This document shows positions 7,631-16,573 of a stretch of DNA of 40,948 bases, one piece after another. The notes under the pieces are model-generated. The model had not been told where the DNA came from. It was given only the letters and a program-made list of their open reading frames with translations, and searched no databases. Source of the stretch: Bacteroidales bacterium (GTDB lineage Bacteria > Bacteroidota > Bacteroidia > Bacteroidales > WCHB1-69). A program made the translations under genes and the position numbers. The stretch's first letter is position 1. The number at the start of each line of letters is the position of its first letter. The DNA is taken from contig JAITUN010000287.1 in assembly GCA_031286285.1 (NCBI GenBank), positions 1 to 40,948 of the forward strand, written 5' to 3'.

Positions 7631-8344
7631 TTAATGGTAATTGATTTGTTTCAAGTCATCAGGGGTGTCAATAGCAATACTTTCATAGTGGCAAATTGAA
7701 ATATGAATATTGAAATCGTTTTCTAACCATCTGAGTTGTTCCAGGTTTTCTGTTTTTTCAAGTATTGAGATAGGTAGTTGTGTAATTTGTTGCAAAATAC
7801 TATTTTGATAGGCGTAAATTCCCAAATGTTTGAATGCCGGAGGCTGTAGACAGGAAAAAGGAAACGGGATAGGGGAGCGGGAAAAGTAGAGAGTCCTATT
7901 AGAGTTTGTGAATATTACTTTTACTTTGTTTGGGTTATTTAGTTCTTCTTTGTTGGAAATCGGTTTGCACAGAGTAGCAATTTGGATTATAGGATTTTCA
8001 ATCAGATTGACTAACATGTTTATCTCCTCTTTTCTAATAAATGGCTCATCACCTTGAATGTTAAAGATAAAATCAGTGTCCTTAAGATTTAAGATTCTTG
8101 CTGCTTCGGCGCAACGATCTGTACCTGAGGCGTGATTTGGATCTGTCATTATGACTTTTCCACCAAATTTTTCAACAGTTTGTTTAATTCTTTCATCATC
8201 AGTAGCAACATAAAGAGCATCTAACTCTGCTTCTTCACATCTTTCATACACATGTTGAATCATAGGTTTCTTATAAATGAGCGCTAAAGGTTTTCCTGGA
8301 AATCGGGTTGAAGAATAACGTGCTGGAATAATGCAGACTTTCAT
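7631..8344 (-). CDS. kdsB: 3-deoxy-manno-octulosonate cytidylyltransferase
   Basis: Activates Kdo as CMP-Kdo for lipopolysaccharide core synthesis. The amino terminus CIIPARYSSTRFPGKPLA, the ATDDERIK segment, GTDRCAEAA, IQGDEPFI and NPNKVKVIF are characteristic. The 237-residue length is slightly short of the usual 245-250. Its promoter is at 8391-8400. Its presence implies an LPS-bearing outer membrane. Confidence 0.96.
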   Translation of the reverse strand: MKVCIIPARYSSTRFPGKPLALIYKKPMIQHVYERCEEAELDALYVATDDERIKQTVEKFGGKVIMTDPNHASGTDRCAEAARILNLKDTDFIFNIQGDEPFIRKEEINMLVNLIENPIIQIATLCKPISNKEELNNPNKVKVIFTNSNRTLYFSRSPIPFPFSCLQPPAFKHLGIYAYQNSILQQITQLPISILEKTENLEQLRWLENDFNIHISICHYESIAIDTPDDLKQINYH

Positions 8345-8390
8345 TTTTATCAGGTTATTACAAGATTACAGATAGATGTGTAATTGGAGG

Positions 8391-8400
8391 CGCAAAAATA
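8391..8400 (-). promoter_or_regulatory. Putative kdsB promoter -7 element
   Basis: The minus strand reads TATTTTTGCG, 46 bases upstream of the kdsB ATG. The rest of the gap 8345-8561 shows no gene. Confidence 0.55.
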
Positions 8401-8561
8401 GTTTTTATTTGACATAATAACATCATTTGTAAAAGGCATAAAAGTATAACGCATCAGAAATGATGCCAAAGGATACCAAAGACCCCCCAAATTTTTATCC
8501 ACCTATGTTTAATTTCAAAATTTCATGTTAATTTGCGGAAATTTTTTTAATAACTATCAAA

Positions 8562-10052
8562 ATGAAAAGTTTCCAAAATAATATTTCTTCCATTGCAAGT
8601 ATTCTTGCAACAACTTCATTAACTGTTGTTTCCGGAGGGTTGGCAAGTCCATTGATAAAATCATTCCTCCAAATATTACCTCAAACAATTTTACAGGTTC
8701 TACCTCTATTAAAATCAAAAAGTACTTTCATTACTGAACACCCCGAAAAGTTAAATCATAGTATCAAACAATTGTTTGCCTCGTCAATATACGAAGCACT
8801 TAGTAATATTACTATTTTGTTTTCTGAAACTACTAATACCGATAGTGAAAAGAAAAAAGCCAAACATTTAACTAAAACTTTGCAAAAGCATTTACCTAAT
8901 ATGCTTTTGGAAGATAATAAAATTGATTTTGGCGAAACAGAAATCAAAAATTTTCTTTATGAAAAAGATAATGAAGATGCTATCTGTAATTTAATTGAAA
9001 GTCAATTTGAAAGTTTTGGGATTACCGATCCTTTCAAATCCTTTTTGTCAAAAAACTTGCCCTCACAAATTCAACTATGTTTTGGAGAAGGATTGAAAGA
9101 CCCTGCGAATCAAAATGCATGGATCGCGTTTCAACGTATGTTAACAGAAGAGATTAGAGACGACATAAAAAAGATTGGCGACACTCAACAAAGTATTAAA
9201 GAAGACCTTTCTGATTTGAAATTTGAAAAATCGGGATTTTCAGAAGAACAGGTTAATGAGATTCGAGAACTCGTCAAATTACTGAACAATAAGAAATTTG
9301 TAGAAGTAAAAATCAAAGATGGAATCAATCAAAGTTTGCAATCGATTGAAGAAAAAGCAAATACAATTATACAAATTACTACCGAAACAAATATTACTGT
9401 TGCTCAACTGAAAAAAAATATAGAGAAAATTGACAGGCAAAACAGGATGAATCGCATCATCTTTTTTGCGCTGGCAGCCTGTTTGCTTATTGCCGGTCTA
9501 TTTATTGCCTACAAGTCAATGGATCAGCCGTTTACAACAACCATACAAATATATGGTTGGGAAAACGAACAACACAATCCGCTTAACGGAAAAGGAACCC
9601 TTATTTTAACATTAGGTGACAAAAACGAAACAACTGAAATCAATCGCCAAGGTGAAGCCGTTTTTAAAGGAATTTTACCTGAATATAATGGAAAAAATGT
9701 TTCTGTATATATTGCTGATACGGATGGTGAACCCTATTATTTAGTTGACAGTATTATTACAATTCAAAAAAATGGGATCACAAAAGTACAGGTGTTATTG
9801 CATGGCTTGGAAAAATTGCAAGGCGCTGTTTATGACGACGTTTCTGGAGAAGGAATACCCGATGTTTCAATAACAGTGGCAGAAATTACTACTACTACCA
9901 ATGAAAAAGGAGAATTTATGATTGATATTCCAATTGAAAAACAGCGAGTTGAACAGGAAATTGAAATTAGAAAAGAGGGCTATAAAAGCAAACGCCAAAC
10001 TATACCTATGTCGGGCGAAAATAAATACAGAACTGTTTTAGAACGAAAGTAA
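8562..10052 (+). CDS. Unrecognised membrane-anchored protein with coiled coil and carboxypeptidase-regulatory-like C-terminus
   Basis: 496 residues, family not recognised. Residues about 8-50 are weakly amphipathic or hydrophobic and glycine-containing. Residues 50-215 are predicted mostly helical and charged, with a segment EGLKDPANQNAWIAFQRML. Residues 215-295 look like a coiled coil. A clear transmembrane helix lies at about 296-315 (IIFFALAACLLIAGLFIAY), with basic residues before it that suggest a cytoplasmic amino-terminal half. Outside are about 90 residues of beta-rich sequence, then a carboxypeptidase-regulatory-like sandwich (LQGAVYDDVSGEGIPDVSI, TTTNEKGEFMIDIP, IEIRKEGYKS). It is alone on the plus strand between minus-strand genes and is followed by a broken small ORF. 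A sensor or effector role is possible but unproven. Confidence 0.7.
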   Translation: MKSFQNNISSIASILATTSLTVVSGGLASPLIKSFLQILPQTILQVLPLLKSKSTFITEHPEKLNHSIKQLFASSIYEALSNITILFSETTNTDSEKKKAKHLTKTLQKHLPNMLLEDNKIDFGETEIKNFLYEKDNEDAICNLIESQFESFGITDPFKSFLSKNLPSQIQLCFGEGLKDPANQNAWIAFQRMLTEEIRDDIKKIGDTQQSIKEDLSDLKFEKSGFSEEQVNEIRELVKLLNNKKFVEVKIKDGINQSLQSIEEKANTIIQITTETNITVAQLKKNIEKIDRQNRMNRIIFFALAACLLIAGLFIAYKSMDQPFTTTIQIYGWENEQHNPLNGKGTLILTLGDKNETTEINRQGEAVFKGILPEYNGKNVSVYIADTDGEPYYLVDSIITIQKNGITKVQVLLHGLEKLQGAVYDDVSGEGIPDVSITVAEITTTTNEKGEFMIDIPIEKQRVEQEIEIRKEGYKSKRQTIPMSGENKYRTVLERK

Positions 10053-10064
10053 TGCGTAGTGAGT

Positions 10065-10248
10065 ATGATGCGCAACGACATACAAAAAATTGTCCCGTTA
10101 GGTACAGGATATTGGTAGAAAAAACTATAATAATATAACCTATTCTCAGGCGCTTTTAGATGAATTAGAAGAATTTGAAAATGAAGGCTTAATCCCCAAA
10201 GAACGAATGGAAGATGTGGAAAAAATTAGAAAAATGCTAAGGGAGTAA
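10065..10248 (+). pseudogene. Small ORF with an apparent one-base frameshift
   Basis: An ATG at 10065 (or 10068) opens MRNDIQKIVPL and then stops after GTGYW. One base over, the frame continues VQDIGRKNYNNITYSQALLD and ends ERMEDVEKIRKMLRE with a stop at 10246-10248. Removing one G near 10099-10102 joins the halves into a plausible 59-60-residue acidic helical protein. It starts 12 bases after the preceding gene's stop, so the two may have formed a pair. Family not recognised. A sequencing error is an alternative to real decay. Confidence 0.4.
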
Positions 10249-10256
10249 CCCTGATT

Positions 10257-11486
10257 TTATTTTTTTCTGTTTATCATAGTATTTATTCTATTCCATGAAA
10301 TGAAATTAATAAAAATAAAAAATACAGCAATAATTGAAATAGCTAATATTCTATAAGTAAACCACCAATGCCACCAGGAATGCTGAGCTGCAAAAAGAAA
10401 CCACAAAAACGGAAATGTTGCCACAATAAGTAATAGTAAGTTCGTTTTTATTGCTTTTCTATTGAAAAACAGTACAACCAACGGAAATAATAATATCAAT
10501 ATTAAACTAATAAAAAAAACAGGCAACAATTCGAAATTGCTAATGATAGAGTCAAATCGAGAAAAATCTTCACTACTTGTACGAAACAAGACTGTATCAA
10601 ATGCATCTCGAAAAACATTCTTTTCGGTAAAAATAGTTCCTAATGTCCACTTCGAAACCCAAGTGAATGAATATCCAATACCCCATAAAAAAGCAAATCT
10701 AAATAAAGATGACAGTCGTGTTTTGAAAGAATCCTCATTCTCTGCAGATAAGTAAACAATTAATGGCAATCCACAAGTGAGCAAAGGAGTTGTTAGTAAA
10801 TCCAAATAAGCGGTTAATGAGCCGAAAATGAATGAGAATAAAAGGATTTTTTTTCGATTGTTAAAATGGTTACACATTAAAATGCATGCAATTAAAGATA
10901 AATTAACAGATATAAAAAATTGAATTGAAAACTGAGTAATAAAAATATTAACAAATAAAAGCCCTAAAAAAAATGCAATTGTTTTTATCATCCCCAAAGT
11001 TTGATACAATTTGATACCTAAAACTAACAAAAAAAGTGACGAGATAACATACAAAACCCATCTGATTACCGAGTAATCGGTAAATAACAAAAAAGGTCTC
11101 AATAAAAATGTATTCCCGTGCCAATATCTTGGATAATCTATCAAATGAATATCGCTAAGTTCAACTTGTAATTTAAGCGCATTAGACAAATTAGTTCCGG
11201 GAACATGTGCAAATCTCGGATTCAATGCTGAATGAAAGGGTCTATTACTATTAATAGAGAAGTTTTGGCTAAGTATAAGAGCATCTGTAAAGTTATCCAT
11301 TTGGTATTGTTTTTTAGTAATTATTCCACATGGATAATCACCATCTTTAACCATCTCTTTAGTTGATACTTCAATATTTCTTTTAATAATTTTTGTGGGT
11401 AATAATGAAACAGCTGTAGAAAAGATAATATAAATACCAATAAGTGTAAAAAAAACAATGATATATTTGATAATTTCTTTTTTCAT
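10257..11486 (-). CDS. Multi-spanning membrane protein, unknown function
   Basis: The ATG at 11486 (MKKEIIKYIIVFFTLIGIYI) is chosen over an upstream start at 11591, because a promoter element lies at 11506-11514 between them. About 410 residues. After an amino-terminal helix there is a soluble, probably periplasmic, loop to about residue 145. It is followed by roughly nine hydrophobic helices and a basic end (INRKK). The layout (first helix, long loop, many helices) recalls glycosyltransferase-like or polymerase-like integral proteins, but no motif supports a call. Confidence 0.7.
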   Translation of the reverse strand: MKKEIIKYIIVFFTLIGIYIIFSTAVSLLPTKIIKRNIEVSTKEMVKDGDYPCGIITKKQYQMDNFTDALILSQNFSINSNRPFHSALNPRFAHVPGTNLSNALKLQVELSDIHLIDYPRYWHGNTFLLRPFLLFTDYSVIRWVLYVISSLFLLVLGIKLYQTLGMIKTIAFFLGLLFVNIFITQFSIQFFISVNLSLIACILMCNHFNNRKKILLFSFIFGSLTAYLDLLTTPLLTCGLPLIVYLSAENEDSFKTRLSSLFRFAFLWGIGYSFTWVSKWTLGTIFTEKNVFRDAFDTVLFRTSSEDFSRFDSIISNFELLPVFFISLILILLFPLVVLFFNRKAIKTNLLLLIVATFPFLWFLFAAQHSWWHWWFTYRILAISIIAVFFIFINFISWNRINTMINRKK

Positions 11487-11505
11487 AAATACTATTTTTG
11501 TAAGT

Positions 11506-11514
11506 GCAAAAATA
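11506..11514 (-). promoter_or_regulatory. Putative promoter -7 element
   Basis: The minus strand reads TATTTTTGC, 20 bases upstream of the membrane-protein ATG at 11486. It decides that start. Confidence 0.55.
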
Positions 11515-11572
11515 GTAAAAAAAGTTGGGTGAATTATAAACAGTTTTTCCCATTTTTTCGTTTCAAAAAAAA

Positions 11573-11583
11573 TATATTTTTGC
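11573..11583 (+). promoter_or_regulatory. Putative rpmH-miaB promoter -7 element
   Basis: TATATTTTTGC, 34 bases upstream of the rpmH ATG. Confidence 0.6.
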
Positions 11584-11616
11584 ACCCCCAAAACAAAACC
11601 TAAATTTTAGCACGAT

Positions 11617-11778
11617 ATGGCAACGAAAAGAACCTATCAACCGTCGAACAGAAGACGCAAAAACAAGCACGGATTCAGAGAAAGAATGGCAACTGCAAAC
11701 GGTCGCAGAGTATTGGCTGCCCGCAGAGCAAAAGGAAGGAAGTACCTTACTGTTTCTGACGAAATTCCTAAAAAATAA
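11617..11778 (+). CDS. rpmH: 50S ribosomal protein L34
   Basis: A 53-residue frame reading [20 protein letters not shown], then [20 protein letters not shown] and [13 protein letters not shown]. This is a textbook L34 with the family's dense Arg/Lys content and the short Bacteroidota carboxy-terminal extension. It is followed 17 bases later by miaB, so the two probably share the promoter at 11573-11583. Confidence 0.97.
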   Translation: MATKRTYQPSNRRRKNKHGFRERMATANGRRVLAARRAKGRKYLTVSDEIPKK

Positions 11779-11794
11779 TCGTTCATCACGTGCC

Positions 11795-13111
11795 GTGAAG
11801 AAGCTCCACATTGAAACTTACGGCTGTCAAATGAATGTTGCCGACAGCGAAGTAGTAGCTTCTATCTTATCTCCGTTTTATTCCATTACAGATTCGCTTA
11901 AGGAGGCGGAGTTGATTTTGTTAAATACTTGTTCCGTGCGCGACAATGCCGAACAACGGATCAGAAAACGCCTGCGAGAATTAGCGGCCTTGAAAAAGAA
12001 AAACAAAAGTTTGCTCATTGGGTTGCTCGGCTGTATGGCAGAACGTATTAAAGAACAACTGCTTGAAGAGGAAAAATCTCTCGATTTTATTGTCGGCCCC
12101 GATGCTTACCGCTCATTACCTGAACTTATTGAAAAAGCATCACTACAAATTGTTTCTTTTAATGTAGCTCTTTCTGAAGAAGAGACTTACGACGACATTG
12201 AGCCCGTGCGTTATGCAAGCAATGGGGTTTCTGCTTTTATTGCCATCATGCGCGGGTGTAACAATTTTTGCTCCTATTGTGTAGTTCCTTTCACAAGAGG
12301 AAGAGAGCGTAGCCGTGATCCAAAAACCATCATCGCCGAAGCACAGTCTCTGTTTGAAAAAGGGTTTCGCGAAGTTACACTTCTGGGGCAAAATGTAAAC
12401 TCATACTGTTGGAACGAAACCGAAAAAAAGATAGATTTTGCAGATTTAACCGAACAGATTGCGCAAATTTCTCCCTTATTGCGCATTCGTTATGCCACAT
12501 CGCACCCCAAGGATATTTCAGATAAATTGTTGTTCATAATGTCTAAATACCCGAATATATGTCATTACATCCATTTGCCGGTGCAGTCGGGAAGCAACAA
12601 AATGCTGAAAAAGATGAATCGCATCTATACTCGCGAGTACTATTTAGAGCGCATCAAAAAAATTAAAGAAATCCTGCCCAATTGTGCTATTTCTACCGAT
12701 ATCATTGCCGGTTTTTGCGGAGAGACCGAACAAGACCACCAAGATACGTTATCTATGATGAAAGAAGTGGGCTACGAATACGCCTTTATGTTTAAATACT
12801 CGGTTCGTGGAGGTACCGCTGCGGCAGAAAAATATGAGGACGATATTCCCGAAGAACTCAAAATTAAACGATTAGAAGAGGTTATTGCGCTTCAACAACA
12901 TCTTTCTTTACAGAGCAATAAAAGAGATATTGGAAAAACTGTTACGGTTTTAATAGAAGGCATTTCAAAACGTTCTGACCAACATCTTTTTGGAAGGAAT
13001 CCACAAAATAAAGTATGTGTTTTTCCAAAAAAGGAGTACAAAATTGGTGATTATGCGGAGGTAAAGATTATAAAATGTACGGCGGGGACGCTACTGGGGG
13101 AAACAATTTAA
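11795..13111 (+). CDS. miaB: tRNA-2-methylthio-N6-dimethylallyladenosine synthase
   Basis: Radical SAM methylthiotransferase acting on i6A37 of tRNAs. The amino-terminal methylthiotransferase domain carries three cysteines (ETYGCQMNVADSE, LNTCSVRDNAEQR, GLLGCMAERI). The radical SAM site is RGCNNFCSYCVVPFTRGRER at about 151-170 (CxxxCxxC). A TRAM domain ends the 438-residue chain. The start is a GTG at 11795. The stop codon at 13109-13111 lies inside an AT-rich repeat shared with the 1361-1398 region. Confidence 0.96.
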   Translation: MKKLHIETYGCQMNVADSEVVASILSPFYSITDSLKEAELILLNTCSVRDNAEQRIRKRLRELAALKKKNKSLLIGLLGCMAERIKEQLLEEEKSLDFIVGPDAYRSLPELIEKASLQIVSFNVALSEEETYDDIEPVRYASNGVSAFIAIMRGCNNFCSYCVVPFTRGRERSRDPKTIIAEAQSLFEKGFREVTLLGQNVNSYCWNETEKKIDFADLTEQIAQISPLLRIRYATSHPKDISDKLLFIMSKYPNICHYIHLPVQSGSNKMLKKMNRIYTREYYLERIKKIKEILPNCAISTDIIAGFCGETEQDHQDTLSMMKEVGYEYAFMFKYSVRGGTAAAEKYEDDIPEELKIKRLEEVIALQQHLSLQSNKRDIGKTVTVLIEGISKRSDQHLFGRNPQNKVCVFPKKEYKIGDYAEVKIIKCTAGTLLGETI

Positions 13112-13137
13112 AGATTTAACAATTTAAAAATTTAATG
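13101..13137. repeat. AT-rich repeat bridging miaB stop and rlmH start
   Basis: Contains AATTTAAAGATTTAA followed by AATTTAAAAATTTAATG. The latter is the reverse complement of the start of the tract at 1361. It supplies the miaB stop codon and the rlmH ATG. Confidence 0.65.
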
Positions 13138-13608
13138 AAAATCAAACTGTTATTTATTGGGAAAGAGAATTTAGAAGAGTTGCAAAGCGCGTCATTAGAT
13201 TATTTTTCAAAAATAAACAACTATAATAGCTTTGAAATTGAGTCGATTCCTTATTTGAAAAATACCAAATCGCTACCTATAGAACTCCAAAAAAAACAGG
13301 AGGGAGAGATACTTTTGAAAAAAATTGCCTTACAAGATATTGTTGTTTTATTGGATGAGCGTGGACAAGAGTTTTCTTCGCTTCAATTTTCACAATTTCT
13401 CCAACAGCGGTTAAATTCGGGATGTAAGAACTTACTTTTCTTAATAGGCGGCGCTTACGGTTTTTCGGAGGAGGTTTACCAACGCGCCAATTTCTCTTTG
13501 TCTATGTCGAAGATGACCTTTCCTCACAAGTTAGCGCGTTTGCTTTTTGTGGAGCAACTGTATCGTGCATTTTCGATATTGAAAGGAGAGCCGTATCATC
13601 ATGAGTAG
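13135..13608 (+). CDS. rlmH: 23S rRNA (pseudouridine1915-N3)-methyltransferase
   Basis: SPOUT-class methyltransferase modifying helix 69 of 23S rRNA. 157 residues. The cofactor-binding knot region shows LLDERGQEFSS, FLIGGAYGFSEEV and SLSMSKMTFPHKLARLLFVE, and the chain ends ILKGEPYHHE, as in the family. The ATG lies 23 bases after the miaB stop. It converges on the ketosynthase gene with a 43-base gap and no clear terminator. Confidence 0.96.
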   Translation: MKIKLLFIGKENLEELQSASLDYFSKINNYNSFEIESIPYLKNTKSLPIELQKKQEGEILLKKIALQDIVVLLDERGQEFSSLQFSQFLQQRLNSGCKNLLFLIGGAYGFSEEVYQRANFSLSMSKMTFPHKLARLLFVEQLYRAFSILKGEPYHHE

Positions 13609-13651
13609 AAAAAATAGATTTTTTCTCAGAGAGCAAATTTTACAATCATTA

Positions 13652-14842
13652 TTAAATCGTAGCAAAAAGCAAAGCAACGTTTACTCCTCCAAATCCCGAC
13701 ATCATTTTTATAAAGTATTTTTTGTCTGTTTTGCTATTTTCTGTTAATAGATTTAAAGTAAAAAGTTTATCGTTTATTATTATCGGGTCTTTGTTTTCAA
13801 ATCCTAATGTCTTTAGGATAATGCCTTCACTCAGAGCTCTTAAAGAAATAATAGTTTCTACAACTCCGGCAGCTCCCAAAGTATGTCCGAAATAAGATTT
13901 TAAAGAGTTAACCGGAATATTTTCCAGTCCTGCCCGAACAATTGCGTTCATTTCCATTGCATCGTTGTATTGAGTTGCTGTGCCATGTGCGTTTATGAAA
14001 GCGATTTGACTATTGAGGATTGAATATTGAGTATAAAGATTTGAATTATTATGCAGTATATTTTTTAATGCTCTAAAACTCCCTTCACCCGTTCTTGAGG
14101 GAGCCGAAATGTGACATGCATCATTTCTAACAGCCCCTTCAACCAACTTCACCCTTTTAGTTTCTTCCAACTTTTTATCTCCTTTATCTTCTGAAGAAAA
14201 AATCATTGTCGCTGCAGCCTCTCCCAAATTTAGCCCGCAACGCTTTTTGTCGAAAGGGCGGCATAGTTCCTGCGATAAAGCTTTGAAAGATTGAAACCCT
14301 GAGATAATGAATTTTGAAAGGAAATCCACTCCCACTACTACGGCATAATCGTAATTACATAATTGCAATACTCTCATTGCTTCAATCTGTGCTGCGGCTC
14401 CTGAAATACACGCATTTGAAATCACAATGGGAGTATTTTGATTTCCGAAGAAACTTGTTATCAATTCTGCCGTTCGCCACAAAAAAACAGAGTTATTTAC
14501 TTTCTCATGTCTCACATCTAAAAGGTCTACATTTCCCTTAGTAGTAGACAAAATAAAAATAGTCTTTTCTCCCGACAAATCAATTTGGGCTTGTTTGTTT
14601 GCTAAAAAAACTGATAAAATTGAAGCTTTTTCAAGGTTAGTATAATTATCAACAGAGGAAATTTTAAAGAACTCCTCTTTTAGTCTTTCTTTGTCTATCA
14701 ATGAAGCCATGAAAGGTTCCGGTATATCAAATACTCCTTCATCATAGTGCTTTATCCCTGTCATTCCGTCTATTACTGCATGAAAATTTTCATCTGTGGT
14801 AAAACCTAAAGATGAGATGATATTGTCTCCTATTTTGTACAT
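13652..14842 (-). CDS. Beta-ketoacyl-ACP synthase (FabF-like) of a pigment-type cluster
   Basis: Elongating ketosynthase. The catalytic triad is intact: Cys in ISNACISGAAAQIEAM, His in FINAHGTATQYNDAMEMNAI and His in SYFGHTLGAAGVVETI. The 396-residue length is slightly short at the amino terminus compared with FabF, as in ketosynthases of aryl-polyene clusters. It is the last gene of the six-gene operon. Just before the first catalytic His, residues LYTQYSILNSQ are encoded by a degenerate 7-bp repeat (14011-14038), another low-complexity insert. It could instead be a lone fatty-acid synthase, but the neighbours argue for polyene synthesis. Confidence 0.88.
   Translation of the reverse strand: MYKIGDNIISSLGFTTDENFHAVIDGMTGIKHYDEGVFDIPEPFMASLIDKERLKEEFFKISSVDNYTNLEKASILSVFLANKQAQIDLSGEKTIFILSTTKGNVDLLDVRHEKVNNSVFLWRTAELITSFFGNQNTPIVISNACISGAAAQIEAMRVLQLCNYDYAVVVGVDFLSKFIISGFQSFKALSQELCRPFDKKRCGLNLGEAAATMIFSSEDKGDKKLEETKRVKLVEGAVRNDACHISAPSRTGEGSFRALKNILHNNSNLYTQYSILNSQIAFINAHGTATQYNDAMEMNAIVRAGLENIPVNSLKSYFGHTLGAAGVVETIISLRALSEGIILKTLGFENKDPIIINDKLFTLNLLTENSKTDKKYFIKMMSGFGGVNVALLFATI
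14011..14038. repeat. Degenerate heptamer tract inside the ketosynthase gene
   Basis: Reads TATTGAG GATTGAA TATTGAG TATAAAG in 7-base register. It encodes about LYTQYSILNS on the coding strand, directly before FINAHGTAT. Confidence 0.65.
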
Positions 14843-14917
14843 TTATTGTTGATTATTAATATTTTCAAAAGAGTTTTTGCAAGAAGATGTGACATATTAA
14901 CAAAAAAAAAGCAGAAT

Positions 14918-15346
14918 TTATAAACCATTATTTCTTTTCCACTCCTCAAAAAATAGTGGTGCTGTCCAAACTAATCTATATTGTTTGTCTAAGAACACTT
15001 GTATTGAGTTTCCTGTTGCAATCAGCGATTCATCTTCAATATCAAAAATTTCATAATTGAAAATTATTTTTGCAGCGTCGGTATTATGGAAACTGATCTC
15101 TATTCTAGCTTTTTGTCCATAAGATAACGGTTTTTTGTAACTAAAGTGCAAGTCAACTAAAGGGGCGAAGTATCCATTTCCAAAAATATCGAGGTAGCCT
15201 AATTTGTACTTTTTCCCAAATTCTTCTCTTGCATCCTCAAAATAGAGAGCATAAGATCCGTGCCATACAATATTCATTGAATCCACTTCACTAAACCGAA
15301 TCTCAATCTCCTTTGATGCTTTTAATATATTTCCAATATTTTTCAT
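14918..15346 (-). CDS. Acyl-CoA/ACP thioesterase, 4HBT hotdog family
   Basis: 142 residues with the 4-hydroxybenzoyl-CoA thioesterase pattern near the start (RFSEVDSMNIVWHGSYALYF, then EDAREEFGKKY) and a hotdog-fold beta region. Thioesterases of this type occur in aryl-polyene and flexirubin clusters, where they are thought to release or edit acyl intermediates. It is preceded by the methyltransferase (84-base gap) and followed by the ketosynthase (75-base gap). The exact substrate is not readable. Confidence 0.85.
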   Translation of the reverse strand: MKNIGNILKASKEIEIRFSEVDSMNIVWHGSYALYFEDAREEFGKKYKLGYLDIFGNGYFAPLVDLHFSYKKPLSYGQKARIEISFHNTDAAKIIFNYEIFDIEDESLIATGNSIQVFLDKQYRLVWTAPLFFEEWKRNNGL

Positions 15347-15430
15347 AATTTCATTTAAATTAATTATTTAATAATTCTACAAAGGTTACAGTGAAATAAT
15401 AGTGTTTTAAATCATTAAATAATAAAAATT

Positions 15431-16513
15431 TCAAATTTTGCAAACCATTAATGAGTGTGCTTTTCCCACTCCATCAATAATCTCTTCAACCTTAAGTCCT
15501 GCATTTTCGATACAACAAATCATATCTTCTGAGTGATACATTTTGCTATTTCCATTTGCTAATGCTGTAAAATAGAGGCTAATCTGTGTAAGTGCATAAG
15601 CAGCTGTTTCAAAACGTTGTCTATCCCAAAAAGTCTCCATAATGTAAAGTTTTGCATTCCTGCTCATTGATTTAGCAGCTCTTCTAAGAATGCTTGTAAC
15701 CTCCTCTTCTGAGAAGCAGTCTAAAAATTGGCTGAACCAAATAACATCAAAACCTTTAAGGAAATTTGTATTATTATCTAGCAGGTTGCATCCGTAACCG
15801 AAAATTCGGTTTGCTCCATTTTTGTTTTCTTTATTACGCTTCATCATTTCAATTTGCTGCGGCAAATCCATAATAGTAACATTCACATCTTCGTCGTAAT
15901 CTACACAACGTAATGCCCAACGTCCTGTATTACCACCCACATCGAGCAGAGTTTTAGGTTTGTTAGCAAACACTATTTGCAATGCTTCATCAAACGCTTG
16001 GTCACTGTAATAATGGTCGAAACCGAACCAACTATCTTGCACTTTTTTAGGAAGTTGCGCTAGTCCTTCGTATATTGTACTCCACTCACCGAACACTTTA
16101 AGTCCTTCAGGTTTTCCTTTAAGCAAAGCTTCTTCAAGATGAAACCATCCGAGATAGTTTACATCGTGGTTAAAATCTATATCAACTCTTACTAGTGGGT
16201 CATTCAATAAAAACCATCCCGCTTTAGAACAAGTATATTTGTTATTTCTAAAAATCACTGTTCCTATTGTTAAAGATGATTCTAACAGACATTTGCAGGC
16301 ATATTTAGACAATTTTGATTTTTCGTTAATCTCTTCTAACGATAGTCCGTGGTCAGAATCTAAAAGCATCTGCAAAATTCCGAATTTAATCATCAGGCGC
16401 GATACCTGAAACACAACTGGTCCGAATGAGATTTCATGCGCCAACCTTTGCGCCTCCAAGGCTGATAGTCGCTCTTTGGAGTAATGTTTTTCTAAGGAGG
16501 GGAATAGGGTCAT
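15431..16513 (-). CDS. SAM-dependent O-methyltransferase-like protein
   Basis: 360 residues. Residues 1 to about 120 form a helical, winged-helix-like dimerisation domain (MIKFGILQMLLDSDHGLSLE, EINEKSKLSKYACKCLLESS). The Rossmann methyltransferase follows, with the SAM motif TLLDVGGNTGRWALRC at about 187-202 and later FDVIWFSQFLDCFSEEEV. The architecture is that of small-molecule O-methyltransferases. In the pigment-type operon it may methylate an aromatic hydroxyl of the starter ring; this is inference. Confidence 0.85.
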   Translation of the reverse strand: MTLFPSLEKHYSKERLSALEAQRLAHEISFGPVVFQVSRLMIKFGILQMLLDSDHGLSLEEINEKSKLSKYACKCLLESSLTIGTVIFRNNKYTCSKAGWFLLNDPLVRVDIDFNHDVNYLGWFHLEEALLKGKPEGLKVFGEWSTIYEGLAQLPKKVQDSWFGFDHYYSDQAFDEALQIVFANKPKTLLDVGGNTGRWALRCVDYDEDVNVTIMDLPQQIEMMKRNKENKNGANRIFGYGCNLLDNNTNFLKGFDVIWFSQFLDCFSEEEVTSILRRAAKSMSRNAKLYIMETFWDRQRFETAAYALTQISLYFTALANGNSKMYHSEDMICCIENAGLKVEEIIDGVGKAHSLMVCKI

Positions 16514-16573
16514 TTGTTGTCTGAATTATGATTATTATGATTTAGTTATTTAGAAGAAAAAACCTATCTGTGA

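Noticed and set aside
11563-11811. Minus-strand ORF opposite rpmH
   Set aside because: Shadow of the genuine L34 gene on the plus strand.
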